NCBI GenBank assembly: GCA_903916255.1
Contig: CAIWVW010000121.1
Location: 1 to 64,000, forward strand
Direction: 5' to 3'
DNA length: 64,000 bases
DNA from: an uncultured Bacteroidota bacterium
GTDB taxonomy: Bacteria > Bacteroidota > Bacteroidia > JABEUT01
A program made the position numbers and the translations under genes. Below, one piece after another: positions 17,992-27,400 of the stretch; positions within the stretch are counted from its first letter, which is position 1, and each line of letters begins with the position of its first letter. A model generated the notes under the pieces. The model ran no database searches and was not told the DNA's origin. It saw only the letters and a list, made by a program, of their open reading frames with translations.

Positions 17992-18360
17992 ATGAACAAC
18001 AAAACTGAACTGCCGGGTGTAATCAATACATTCATTAAAGCCATCAATAAACATGATGGTGAGGCTTTTATATCCTGCTTTGCCAAAGATGCCCTTTGTA
18101 ACGATTTTCAACGCAATTTTTTGGGAACGGATGAAATAAAAAAGTGGAGCGACAAGGAAATGATAGGGGATAAGGTAACCTTTAAAGCCGATAAGGTGGT
18201 GGAACATTACGGTGAATACTTTATAACCGCTTTAACAGATGGTAATTACGATAAATCAAAAGCGCCAGACCCTACTTACCTTGATTATTTCTTTACCCTA
18301 AGGGAAGATAAAATAGTACGGTTAATCATCACTAAAAACAAAGAAAAAAGTGCTAAATAA
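17992..18360 (+). CDS. SnoaL-like/NTF2-fold protein
   Basis: 122 aa. The pattern LPGVINTFIKAINKHDGEAFISCFAKDALCNDF is the N-terminal helix and strand of the nuclear-transport-factor-2 fold (SnoaL-like, ketosteroid-isomerase superfamily). EYFITALTDGNYDKSK and LDYFFTLREDKIVRLIITKN form the beta sheet of the cone. Such proteins bind small hydrophobic ligands or catalyse isomerisation; the ligand is unknown. It lies 20 nt after DoxX, in the same likely transcript. Confidence 0.8.
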   Translation: MNNKTELPGVINTFIKAINKHDGEAFISCFAKDALCNDFQRNFLGTDEIKKWSDKEMIGDKVTFKADKVVEHYGEYFITALTDGNYDKSKAPDPTYLDYFFTLREDKIVRLIITKNKEKSAK

Positions 18361-18391
18361 AAATCAAATAATAACCTTAAATTTTAAAACT

Positions 18392-18889
18392 ATGACAATG
18401 ATTGAGATGTTCCTGAAAGAAATGAATGAAGAAGCCCAAACAACCCGCAAAATGCTGGAACGCATACCGGAAGATAAATATGACTGGAAGCCTCATGCCA
18501 AAAGTATGACCATTCAAAGATTGGCTACCCACTTGGCGGAGTTGCCGGGGTGGGTGAAGATGGCGCTGGAAACGGATGAATTGGATTTTAATGCAAGTGC
18601 GTATGTTCCCAAATTGATTAAAAGCAACAAAGAGCTGCTGGAATTACACGAAAAGTCGTTGGAGGAGGGGCGTTCAAGCCTGAAAAAAGCTAACGACGAT
18701 GTTTTAACAAAAATATGGACAATGCGTAACGGAGATATTATATACAGCAAGCGCACCAAAGCGGAGGTAATACGAATGACTTTTAGCCAGATTGTACACC
18801 ACAGGGCACAGTTGGGTGTGTTTCTAAGGTTATTGGATATACCAATACCCGGTAGCTATGGGCCAAGTGCCGATGAAGGCAATATGTAA
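18392..18889 (+). CDS. DinB-family protein
   Basis: 165 aa from ATG 18392; the track start lies inside the previous gene. A four-helix DinB/YfiT fold: MIEMFLKEMNEEAQTTRKMLERIPEDKYDWKPHAKSMTIQRLATHLAELPGWV, with the first metal-binding His in ATHLAEL, and the paired His in FSQIVHHRAQLGVFLRLL. These three His positions coordinate a divalent metal. Family members are thiol-transferase-like or of unknown activity. The end IPGSYGPSADE is typical. A strong terminator follows. Confidence 0.88.
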   Translation: MTMIEMFLKEMNEEAQTTRKMLERIPEDKYDWKPHAKSMTIQRLATHLAELPGWVKMALETDELDFNASAYVPKLIKSNKELLELHEKSLEEGRSSLKKANDDVLTKIWTMRNGDIIYSKRTKAEVIRMTFSQIVHHRAQLGVFLRLLDIPIPGSYGPSADEGNM

Positions 18890-18906
18890 GCCTGTTTTGA
18901 TTGTAG

Positions 18907-18940
18907 AAAAGCCGTACTTTAGTAACAGTACGGCTTTTTT
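18907..18940 (+). terminator. Rho-independent terminator after DinB
   Basis: Stem AAAAGCCGTACT / AGTACGGCTTTT (12 bp) with an 8-nt loop, followed by TT. It ends the YafY-DoxX-SnoaL-DinB unit. Confidence 0.85.
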
Positions 18941-19040
18941 AGTCTGTGCCTTGAAGAAATAAGCACCCATAACTCCCTTTATATAAGCCACTAATAAACA
19001 CGGTGATATATTTCTATTCCGTTAGTTGGATTATTTCCTT

Positions 19041-19048
19041 TATATTTG
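19041..19048 (+). promoter_or_regulatory. -7 promoter box for guaB
   Basis: TATATTTG, 13 nt upstream of the GTG at 19062. It lies inside the longer ORF reported by the track and so decides the start. Confidence 0.65.
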
Positions 19049-19061
19049 CAAAAGTCTATTT

Positions 19062-20531
19062 GTGAAAACATACGATGATAAATTTACCGAAGAAGGTCTC
19101 ACTTATGATGACGTTCTTTTGGTTCCAGCCTATTCCGACGTACTTCCGCGCGAAACAAATATAGTTTCCCACTTTACCCGGAATATCCCCATTAATGCTC
19201 CAATTATCAGTGCCGCTATGGATACGGTTACTGAATACAAAATGGCTATTGCCATTGCCGGCGAAGGCGGTATAGGAGTATTGCATAAAAACATGACCAT
19301 AGCCCAACAGGCAGAGCAGGTTAGGCGCGTAAAACGCTATGAAAGCGGCATGATTCAGGACCCTATTACGGTGCTTGAAAACGCAAAAGTAGGCGATGCA
19401 CTTAAACTGATGAAGGCCAATAAAATTGGTGGGATTCCGGTGGTTACCACTAAACACAGGTTGGTAGGTATTGTTACCAACCGCGATTTGCGCTTTGAAA
19501 AAAGCATGAACCGCCCTATCAGCGAGGTAATGACCAAGGACCATATTATTACTGCCAAAGCCGGAACTGATTTAAGTAAAGCCGAAGCTATCCTTCAAAA
19601 ATATAAGATTGAAAAGCTGCCTGTTATTGATAATGATGGAAAACTTGTGGGGCTTATTACCTACAAAGACATCATGAAAATACACCTCCACCCATTTGCC
19701 TGTAAGGATAAATTTGGAAGGTTGCGGGTTGCTGCCGCGGTCGGCATTACTGCCGATATGGTGGAAAGGGCGGAAGCGCTTGTGAAAGCCGGAGTAGATG
19801 CCATAGTTGTAGATACCGCACACGGGCATTCCAAGCGTGTGTTGGAGGAAGTTAAGAAACTAAAGAAAAAATTCCCTGAACTGGATATTGTTGCCGGAAA
19901 CGTAGCAACCGGAGAAGCTGCCATTGCTCTGGCTAAAGCAGGAGTGGATGGTATTAAAGTTGGAATAGGCCCCGGTTCTATATGTACCACCCGTATTATT
20001 GCCGGTATTGGTGTACCTCAATTGACAGCTGTTTATAATGTGGCACAAGCTTTAAAGAATTATAAAATACCAATTATTGCCGATGGCGGAATTCGTTATA
20101 CGGGTGATATTGCTAAAGCTATTGCAGCCGGTGCAGCCTCGGTTATGATTGGTTCTTTATTTGCGGGAGTTGAAGAATCTCCGGGTGAGACCATCATTTA
20201 TGAAGGAAGAAGGTTCAAAACCTATCGTGGAATGGGTTCATTGGAGGCTATGCAGCATGGTTCCAAGGACCGCTACTTCCAGGATGCTGAAGATGATATA
20301 AAGAAACTCGTTCCCGAAGGTATTTCAGGCCGTGTGCCTTACAAAGGCACTATGGCGGAGGTGATTTACCAATTAGTTGGCGGATTACGGGCCGGTATGG
20401 GTTATTGCGGTGCAAAGGATATAAAAGCATTACAACAGGCTAAGTTCATACGCATTTCCCCTGCGGGTATGTCGGAAAGCCATCCGCATGATATATTTAT
20501 TACGAGTGAGGCCCCGAATTATTCAAGGTAA
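19062..20531 (+). CDS. guaB: IMP dehydrogenase
   Basis: About 489 aa. Oxidises IMP to XMP with NAD, the committing step of GMP synthesis. The start is placed at GTG 19062 ([29 protein letters not shown]) because the -7 box sits upstream. The TIM barrel carries [36 protein letters not shown], and the catalytic Cys loop [11 protein letters not shown]. Residues about 95-215 are the two CBS domains ([12 protein letters not shown] and [13 protein letters not shown]). [11 protein letters not shown] and GMGSLEAM bind IMP phosphate and the flap. No guaA is nearby. Confidence 0.97.
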   Translation: MKTYDDKFTEEGLTYDDVLLVPAYSDVLPRETNIVSHFTRNIPINAPIISAAMDTVTEYKMAIAIAGEGGIGVLHKNMTIAQQAEQVRRVKRYESGMIQDPITVLENAKVGDALKLMKANKIGGIPVVTTKHRLVGIVTNRDLRFEKSMNRPISEVMTKDHIITAKAGTDLSKAEAILQKYKIEKLPVIDNDGKLVGLITYKDIMKIHLHPFACKDKFGRLRVAAAVGITADMVERAEALVKAGVDAIVVDTAHGHSKRVLEEVKKLKKKFPELDIVAGNVATGEAAIALAKAGVDGIKVGIGPGSICTTRIIAGIGVPQLTAVYNVAQALKNYKIPIIADGGIRYTGDIAKAIAAGAASVMIGSLFAGVEESPGETIIYEGRRFKTYRGMGSLEAMQHGSKDRYFQDAEDDIKKLVPEGISGRVPYKGTMAEVIYQLVGGLRAGMGYCGAKDIKALQQAKFIRISPAGMSESHPHDIFITSEAPNYSR

Positions 20532-20583
20532 GAACAAAGAGCCAAGAGGTAAGAGTTGAAAGGATTTGGAAATCAGTGGTAAT

Positions 20584-20612
20584 TAAATTTTTAATTACTA
20601 ATTACTAATTGC
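20584..20612 (+). repeat. Short TAATTACT-type tandem repeat
   Basis: TTAATTAC-TAATTACT-AATTGCTAATTA, an 8-nt AT-rich unit immediately upstream of the rpsP -7 box. It could serve as an UP-like element or be a slippage product. Confidence 0.45.
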
Positions 20613-20623
20613 TAATTATTTTC

Positions 20624-20631
20624 TATCTTTG
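20624..20631 (+). promoter_or_regulatory. -7 promoter box for rpsP
   Basis: TATCTTTG, 28 nt before the rpsP start codon. Confidence 0.65.
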
Positions 20632-20658
20632 CAGCCCTTTTAAAAAATAAAACAGAAG

Positions 20659-21189
20659 ATGCCATTAAAAATTCGCTTACAAAGACAAGGAAAAAAGAAA
20701 CAACCTTTCTATCATATTGTAGTTGCCGATTCACGTTCTCCACGCGATGGAAGATACGTTGAAAGGCTTGGAACCTACGACCCGAAGTTTGACCACGATG
20801 GTGTTGTAATTAACAGCGAAAAGGCTTTAGAGTGGATGGAAAAGGGTGCAACCCCAACTGATACCTGCCGTAACATCCTTTCCGATAAAGGCATTATGTT
20901 TAAAAAACACTTGAACAGAGGCGTAAAGAAAGGCTTATTCTCAAAAGAAGATGCCGATTTGAAGTATGCCAAATGGGAAAGCGAAAAGGGCGCATTGATT
21001 ACCGCACATAAAGAGAAGAAAGAAAACGCGCACAAAGACGCTTACAAACAACGTTTTGAAGCTGAAAAGGCTGTCCGTGAGGCAAAAGCAAAAGCAATTG
21101 CCGATAAAAGAGCCGCTGCTGATGCCGCTACGGTTGAAAGCGTAAAAGAGGCTATCAACGAAGCACCGGAAGCTCCTGCTGCTGAATAA
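20659..21189 (+). CDS. rpsP: 30S ribosomal protein bS16 with C-terminal extension
   Basis: 176 aa. MPLKIRLQRQGKKKQPFYHIVVADSRSPRDGRYVERLGTYDP is the universal bS16 N-terminus, followed by WMEKGATPTDTCRNILSDKGIMFKKHL. The core ends near residue 80. The remaining roughly 95 residues are a highly charged Lys/Glu/Ala-rich helix-forming tail (HKEKKENAHKDAYKQRFEAEKA...) ending EAPEAPAAE; such tails are usual in Bacteroidota bS16. It has its own promoter and a terminator right after, so it appears monocistronic; rimM and trmD are not adjacent. Confidence 0.97.
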   Translation: MPLKIRLQRQGKKKQPFYHIVVADSRSPRDGRYVERLGTYDPKFDHDGVVINSEKALEWMEKGATPTDTCRNILSDKGIMFKKHLNRGVKKGLFSKEDADLKYAKWESEKGALITAHKEKKENAHKDAYKQRFEAEKAVREAKAKAIADKRAAADAATVESVKEAINEAPEAPAAE

Positions 21190-21214
21190 ATACTGATTTT
21201 TTAAATTATCAAAG

Positions 21215-21244
21215 GGTTGAAACTTAATTGTTTCAACCTTTTTT
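21215..21244 (+). terminator. Rho-independent terminator after rpsP
   Basis: GGTTGAAAC / GTTTCAACC (9-bp perfect stem, loop TTAATT), followed by TTTTTTG. The ORF track starts the next ORF inside this hairpin, which argues for the later start at 21265. Confidence 0.88.
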
Positions 21245-21252
21245 GTTTTTTC

Positions 21253-21260
21253 TATTTTTG
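21253..21260 (+). promoter_or_regulatory. -7 promoter box just before the 21265 gene
   Basis: TATTTTTG ends 4 nt before the ATG at 21265, so the transcript would begin at or near the start codon (leaderless). Confidence 0.5.
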
Positions 21261-21264
21261 CAAC

Positions 21265-22065
21265 ATGCTTAAACAAAAAATAAGAAAGGCCTTTGGGCTT
21301 GCGATAGCGCTTATCGTCTGTTGTCAGTACGTTTCAGCACAAAGCAAGTTCAGTTTAATAAATGAAATTCCTTTCTATAAATATACTATCCCCCATAAAG
21401 TTAAATACTTGCATTCGGGGGATGAAATAAAAGTTCATCTTTATATATTGCCTAATCGAGGCAACAAAACTGTGGTTAAAGATTTGTACGGCAACTACGT
21501 TAAACCGGATTCCGGCAGTAAGGATATAACCTATTCCGGTACTATAAAAACTAAAAACGACTCTGTCTTGAGTATTGCTTATGATGGTGAAGAAATTGAA
21601 ACTGACCTTTATTGTAAATACAAGAATTGCCAACCTTTTAATACCCGGGGCGATTCTTTAAATGATTCCATTGTAAAGATACATAACGATGTAATAGATA
21701 CCTCTCTCGATACAACAAACAACCCGGAACCGGATTATTACCTATGTGAGTCCGAAACAAAAAACTTTAATTTTTATGGAGATTCCATTATAAACATCCA
21801 TTTAAATAAGATAGATTACGTGACCTTTGATAATTCAGGGAATTTCCCCGACAATACCTTTAACTATGTATTAATATGCACTTCATTTGCAGCAGCCTTT
21901 ATTGCAGCGCCTGCCGCATCTTTCAACTATTCCAACGATGCATTTAACACACACCGTTATTTTAATATTATGGTTCCTTCTTTGTCCTTTTTTGCGGTTG
22001 ACCTTACTTTAAACCTCGTGCTTACCCACGAAAGAAAATACAAAGTGAAGTTAGGGCTAAAGTAA
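21265..22065 (+). CDS. Secreted/periplasmic protein of unknown function
   Basis: 266 aa from ATG 21265. The signal peptide LAIALIVCCQYVSAQ ends in AQ-S, a typical cleavage site. The mature part begins SKFSLINEIPFYKYTIPHKVKYLHSGDEIKVHLYIL, followed by beta-rich and Asp-rich sequence. Near the C-terminus are two hydrophobic stretches (NYVLICTSFAAAFIAAPAASF and MVPSLSFFAVDLTLNLVL), so it may be membrane-associated through two helices. I recognise no domain. It has its own promoter between two terminators and so stands alone. Confidence 0.7.
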   Translation: MLKQKIRKAFGLAIALIVCCQYVSAQSKFSLINEIPFYKYTIPHKVKYLHSGDEIKVHLYILPNRGNKTVVKDLYGNYVKPDSGSKDITYSGTIKTKNDSVLSIAYDGEEIETDLYCKYKNCQPFNTRGDSLNDSIVKIHNDVIDTSLDTTNNPEPDYYLCESETKNFNFYGDSIINIHLNKIDYVTFDNSGNFPDNTFNYVLICTSFAAAFIAAPAASFNYSNDAFNTHRYFNIMVPSLSFFAVDLTLNLVLTHERKYKVKLGLK

Positions 22066-22222
22066 AAAGTTTTCTTCGGACTACTTCCTATGGTTCCTTT
22101 GCCGTCTGCTTTACGTGACGTTGCCTTTTTCCCAACTGGCTATTACAGTTCCAAAACCTATTGAGTTTAGGCGTAATAAAGATAGACAAATTACTGAAAT
22201 TCAAATGGTATAGATTAATTCT

Positions 22223-22256
22223 AAAGGAGAATCCTCAAAAGTTCTCCTTTTTATTT
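22223..22256 (+). terminator. Rho-independent terminator after the 21265 gene
   Basis: AAAGGAGAA / TTCTCCTTT with a 10-nt loop, followed by TTATTTTT. It lies 157 nt after the stop. The 281-nt gap from 22066 to 22346 otherwise contains no gene that I can support. Confidence 0.75.
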
Positions 22257-22346
22257 TTGTGGTGTTGCCAGTTATTACACAAGAAACTTGAGTAAATAGA
22301 ATTCAGTTTCAGAGTATTTATTGCAGTTTTATATTACAAAGGAACA

Positions 22347-23588
22347 TTATTCTAGCTGCGTACCATCACTAACCTTAGCTTGATAGTTACTTATTAAACC
22401 ATTAAGTTTAGTGACAATTTCTGTTTTTGTCGCATTTGTAGGCGTTTTCAGTAGGCTTGTATTATTGAGTTTCAAAGTAGAATTTATCAAGTTTTCGGCA
22501 TCCTGATTAGTGGTAGCATTTTGAACCGCTACCTTTTGCTTTTCCAAATAATCTCTTGCGGCCTGTACTAATAGATAGGTCACATCCTTTGAACTCCAAA
22601 CATTTAAAGCTGTTGTGGTTGCATTAATATTAAAAGATTCTCCGTCTTCCTTCTTAAAAGAAGTATTATTTGAAAAGAATACCGGGACTGAGGCATCAAT
22701 AACTGTTGAAGTCCTTTTTAATCTATCAACACTAATTGTCATTGTTTTGAATAGATAAATATTGTCATACTGGCACATTCTAAGTGTAGTATCTGCAATG
22801 TAGCGTTTAACCCATCCTTCCTTATCAACTTCATCCAATTCATTAAATAACTGCGCAATTGATTTTCCATTAGGGGGAGACCATACTAATGTTCCAATAT
22901 CATTGACACTATAAGAAAGTTTGTATAATTCATCACTTTGAGCAGTGGCACTAACACTTGCAATTCCGGGTGCCGCCGCTTTTGTACTTGTCAGGAAACT
23001 TCCTGACAAGTACAAATCTATAGTTCTATTTATAGAACCATATTGTATCGGATTCATCTCTGCTTTTAGTACAGTCGGCTCTAATCTGTCAATTACGCTG
23101 CTATCCTTTTTAAGAAATAACCCTCCGAAAAAACTTTTAAATGCAACATCACTTGACATTACCTTTTCAGATTTGCTTGGTGGGCTGTAATTTAAAGCAT
23201 CAATCAAATTTTGATAAGAAGTATTATCTGATGGTAATGTTTCAACATTATTAAGTGTTAATGGAACAGTGAAGTGCAAATTTTTATCATATATAGTCTG
23301 CTGAAAAAATTTAAAAGTGCCTGTCATTCCAACAGCAGTACCCTCGACAACTATATTATCACCCTTTTTAACATTTTTTATTTTCGGCGATTCAGGTGGG
23401 TTTGCATTTGCAGGGATTGTTGTGGAGTAAATCTCAGTATAAGATGTTATAGGTGAAGCTTGATTCCCTGTAAGTACGTGTATGCTAATAATTTTAGCAG
23501 TCTGATTGTCAAACCTTAAAAATACTTGTCCAAATGAGGAAAAGGATACAGTGGTTAACAAACCAAAAATTACTGACTTTGTATTCAT
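22347..23588 (-). CDS. Secreted protein of unknown function
   Basis: 413 aa. The signal peptide MNTKSVIFGLLTTVSFSSFGQ is followed by the mature start VFLRFDNQTAKII. The protein is mainly beta and Ser/Thr/Asn-rich. It has no type IX sorting domain and ends with a helical stretch (TKTEIVTKLNGLISNYQAKVSDG). I recognise no family. The codons around residue 190-202 (LYLSGSFLTSTK) are formed by a perfect 36-nt palindrome. It is transcribed away from the 23938 gene across a 349-nt AT-rich gap in which only the plus-strand promoter box at 23899 stands out. Confidence 0.7.
   Translation of the reverse strand: MNTKSVIFGLLTTVSFSSFGQVFLRFDNQTAKIISIHVLTGNQASPITSYTEIYSTTIPANANPPESPKIKNVKKGDNIVVEGTAVGMTGTFKFFQQTIYDKNLHFTVPLTLNNVETLPSDNTSYQNLIDALNYSPPSKSEKVMSSDVAFKSFFGGLFLKKDSSVIDRLEPTVLKAEMNPIQYGSINRTIDLYLSGSFLTSTKAAAPGIASVSATAQSDELYKLSYSVNDIGTLVWSPPNGKSIAQLFNELDEVDKEGWVKRYIADTTLRMCQYDNIYLFKTMTISVDRLKRTSTVIDASVPVFFSNNTSFKKEDGESFNINATTTALNVWSSKDVTYLLVQAARDYLEKQKVAVQNATTNQDAENLINSTLKLNNTSLLKTPTNATKTEIVTKLNGLISNYQAKVSDGTQLE
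22981..23016. repeat. Perfect 36-nt palindrome inside a coding region
   Basis: Arms TTTGTACTTGTCAGGAA (22981-22997) and its exact reverse complement (23000-23016) are separated by 2 nt. It is longer than any terminator stem here, lies mid-gene and keeps the frame. Confidence 0.9.
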
Positions 23589-23898
23589 TTTGTAGATATT
23601 AGTTATTAATATGTTTTATTTTCTATTCTCAAATTATGTACAAAAGCTTTCAACCCCTTAACACTCTCTGTTACGTGTACTTTACGAATTAAATTTACAG
23701 ATTTGCCCCCTCTGTTTCCTTGCTTCTGACGACAAACATAGAAATGTTTCCAATTGGTTTAACATAGAAGGTAAAAATATTTTAGTACAATAGAATAAAA
23801 TGTATGATTATAAGCACATTGACATTAGATTAATGTAATATTATTTTTTGATTTACTTTTAAATTCAAAAATATTCATCGTTCTGAAAATATTATTTA

Positions 23899-23906
23899 TA
23901 CATTTG
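23899..23906 (+). promoter_or_regulatory. -7 promoter box for the ATPase unit
   Basis: TACATTTG, 31 nt upstream of the ATG at 23938. Confidence 0.55.
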
Positions 23907-23937
23907 TCGTAATATTAACCCAAAATTATCGTTAAAG

Positions 23938-24465
23938 ATGGGCATACTACTAGTTCTTATTATCGTCGCAGTCATTTTCTTTGCCCTGCGTAATAAAGCA
24001 AAGACTCCAATCGCAGTTGCTTCCCATTGGTCGCACTACTTTGAATCATTCCAATACACTCCCCAGGATTTTTATTCTAAAGTGGAAGAGACTTGTAAGC
24101 AGTTTGAAATTCCCAATGCCAAGTATTCAAAAGTCACCTATGCCCAATCCGGCATCTTTTCCGCACGGAGAGAATACCTGCGGGTTGCACGGAATGAATT
24201 TGTTTTTGACATTTGCGCCGCTCCTTTTGGCAAAGGCTTTTTTGTTTCATCGTGGCTGGGAGAAACAGATATTGGAATCATTGGCAAGATTCCAATATTA
24301 AATCAATTATTTGGGAAAGATCCGGCGCGCAAGTCATACTATCAGGCCGACACCGAGGCTATGTTTCGCCAGTGTGTTCATTCAGCAGTGCTTACGGTAG
24401 TTGATGAAATTATCAAAGGTAAAGGAGTTCGTGGCATGACCGAACTTGAGCGGCAATCAAAATAG
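23938..24465 (+). CDS. Small membrane-anchored protein upstream of the HerA/VirD4-like ATPase
   Basis: 175 aa. One N-terminal helix (GILLVLIIVAVIFFALR), then a soluble domain of about 150 residues: HWSHYFESFQYTPQDFYSKVEETCKQFEIPNAKYSKVTY, FSARREYLRVARNEFVFDICAAPFGKGFFVSSWLGE, and a helical end SVVLTVVDEII-like (AVLTVVDEIIKGKGVRGM). I recognise no named family. It lies 23 nt before the 1009-aa ATPase, so the two likely form a unit, with this protein as membrane partner. The function is not known. Confidence 0.75.
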   Translation: MGILLVLIIVAVIFFALRNKAKTPIAVASHWSHYFESFQYTPQDFYSKVEETCKQFEIPNAKYSKVTYAQSGIFSARREYLRVARNEFVFDICAAPFGKGFFVSSWLGETDIGIIGKIPILNQLFGKDPARKSYYQADTEAMFRQCVHSAVLTVVDEIIKGKGVRGMTELERQSK

Positions 24466-24488
24466 CAGTTCCGTAAAAATCATTTCTC

Positions 24489-27400
24489 ATGTACACGCCC
24501 CTCTCCGATGCCCTAACCAAACAGTTTTACGATTGGGAAAAGAGAGGGAGAGGTTGGCACATATTTGATAATGCGGTTGACCTTGAGCCTGACTTTTATC
24601 CCTTCTTTGGGCATTATGTATCGCCAAAGACTTTTATTGACGACAGTAAAAGAAACACTTTGTTCTCAAAGATTGGCGACTTTTTTAAAAGTACCAGTGA
24701 ACCGCAAAGGAATTCGGAAGCAACAATAGATGAAATTCCCGTAACTGGATTTCCATTCCAAGACGATTCACCGATACATACTTTCATAATCTCACTACCT
24801 AAAGGTGCAAAAATTGATACTACCGAATCTCTGCAACTTTTACTCATGCTCTCCTACACCAAGTGCCCAATTAGTTTTGAGGTTATTGGTACGGATAAGG
24901 ATATTACCATTCAATTGGCCTGCCGTGAGCCTGATGCAGAACATTTATATACACAATTAAAAGCATATTTTCCACTGGCGCTCATTCAGGAATCAGAAGA
25001 CCTCATTGAAGAAATTATAGATGATAAGACCTATTTCTATCTTGTAGATTTTGGGCTTCGGGATGAATTTATGCGCCCCCTTGCTACCTATGATTCATCA
25101 AACATTGATTCTTTTGTCGGCTTGTTTGCCACTTTTGAAAAATTAAAGGAGGGTGAGTGCGGAATTATCCAAGTGTTGTTTAAAGGAGCACTCAATCCGT
25201 GGTCGGAAAGTATCATTCGCTCCGTAAGTGATAACGAAGGAAAATCATTTTTTGAAGATGCTCCCGATATGCTGCCACTTGCAAAAGAAAAAGTTTCCTC
25301 ACCCCTCTATGGTGTTACCATTCGGGCGGTCAGCGGCAGTTCAACACAAGAAAGGTCAGCCGCTATTATTGAGAATATCTCCAATACGCTCATTCATCTA
25401 TATACTTCCCCCGGCAATACACTCATTCCTTTAACTGCTGAAACATATACTTTTGGTAAACGAGTATATGATGTGTGCGAAAGAGAATCGCACCGCTTGG
25501 GAATGTTATTAAACAGTCAGGAACTGGCAACCTTAGTGCATCTTCCTTCTGAAACTGTGCTGACAGAAAAATTAACCCGTGATATTAAAAAGACCAAAGC
25601 GGCACCAGACATTTCTAAAGAGCACGATACGGTACTTGGCATTAATCACCATCAGGGAATAGAAAATGAAGTTACCCTTAGTTCAGCACAGCGATTAAAG
25701 CATACGCATATCATAGGAGCTACTGGCACCGGCAAATCCACTTTTTTGGAATGCCTCATTATTCAGGATATATCGCATGGCAAGGGAATCGCTGTACTTG
25801 ACCCGCATGGTGACTTGATTGAAAATATCTTGGCATATATCCCCGAAAACCGATTAGATGATTGCATTGTGATTGACCCATCTGATGGAGAGTACCCAAT
25901 AGGGTTTAATATTCTTGAAGCCCATTCGGAAATAGAAAAGGATATTTTATCATCCGATTTAGTTTCTGTTTTTAGAAGGCTCTCCACTTCATGGGGCGAC
26001 CAAATGAATTCAGTTCTGGCAAATGCCATTTTAGCTTTTCTTGAAAGTAACAGTGGCGGCACATTGGCAGACTTGAGAAGGTTTTTAGTAGAGAAAGGTT
26101 TTAGGGATGCCTTTCTAAAATCAGTCAGCGACCCCAATATTACCTATTACTGGCAGAAAGAATATCCTTTGCTCCGCACCAATTCCATTGGCCCAATCCT
26201 TACACGGCTTGATACTTTTCTCCGTCCCAAACTTATCCGCAACATGGTTGCGCAGAAGAAAGGTTTGGACTTTGAAAACATTATTGATTCGGGAAAAATA
26301 CTGTTGGTAAAACTCTCACAGGGCCTGATTGGCAATGAGAACAGTTATCTCTTAGGTACAATTATTGTGTCTAAAATATACCAGGCTGCAATGGCAAGGC
26401 AAGCCAAATTAAAAGAGAACCGCAATGATTTTTTCCTGTATATAGACGAATTCCAAAACTTCATTTGCCCTTCCATGTCTGGCATACTTTCAGGCGCAAG
26501 GAAATATCACTTGGGCTTAATACTGGCTCACCAAGACATGCAACAGTTGCAAAAGAATGACAGCGAACTTGCCAGTTCCGTAATTTCCAACGCCGGAACA
26601 AGAGTTTGTTTCAGAATTGGCGATATGGATGCCAAGAAATTTGAAGACGGGTTCACCCACTTTGAAGCCAAAGACTTGCAAACCCTATCCACCGGAGAGG
26701 CCATAGTACGCATAGACAGACCGGACAATGACTTTAATCTTGAAACGATTCCGCTACCTCCGCCTGATATTGTTATTGCAGAAACAGTTAAAAATACGGT
26801 TATGTCACGCTCAAGAAAAAAGTATGGCACACCGAAAGATGAAGTTGAGAAATCTTTATTAGCCCTTCATGGATTACAAGAGCCTGAGGTGAAGGAAGAT
26901 AATATAGTTATTCCTCCAAAAGAACAAGAAAATATACCACCTGTTAAATCTACGAAAGTTGAACCATTAACCGAGGTACAAGAAATAGCTACCAAAGAAA
27001 ACCTTGTTAAACAACAAGAGCAAACTCAGCACCGCTATTTGCAAACTCTCATTAAACGCATGGCAGAATCTAGGGGGTACAAAGCACTCATTGAAAAGCC
27101 GACACCAGACGGAAAAGGCAGGGTTGATGTATCTCTGGAACGGAACGGAAAACAGGTTGCGGTTGAAATTTCTGTTACAACAACTGATGAATGGGAGTTA
27201 CATAATATTGAAAAGTGCCTAAGTGCAGGATATGACACGGTTATTGTATGCTCCAACGACAAAAAGGCTTTGGATAAAATATCAAAGCAGGTAAAGGAAA
27301 AGATAGATGCCACTTTGCAAGCAAAGGTATTTCTGTTTGAGCCGGAATCCTTTTTCCTTTATATGGACAAGCAAGTTGCTCAGGAAACCAGCACCGAGGA

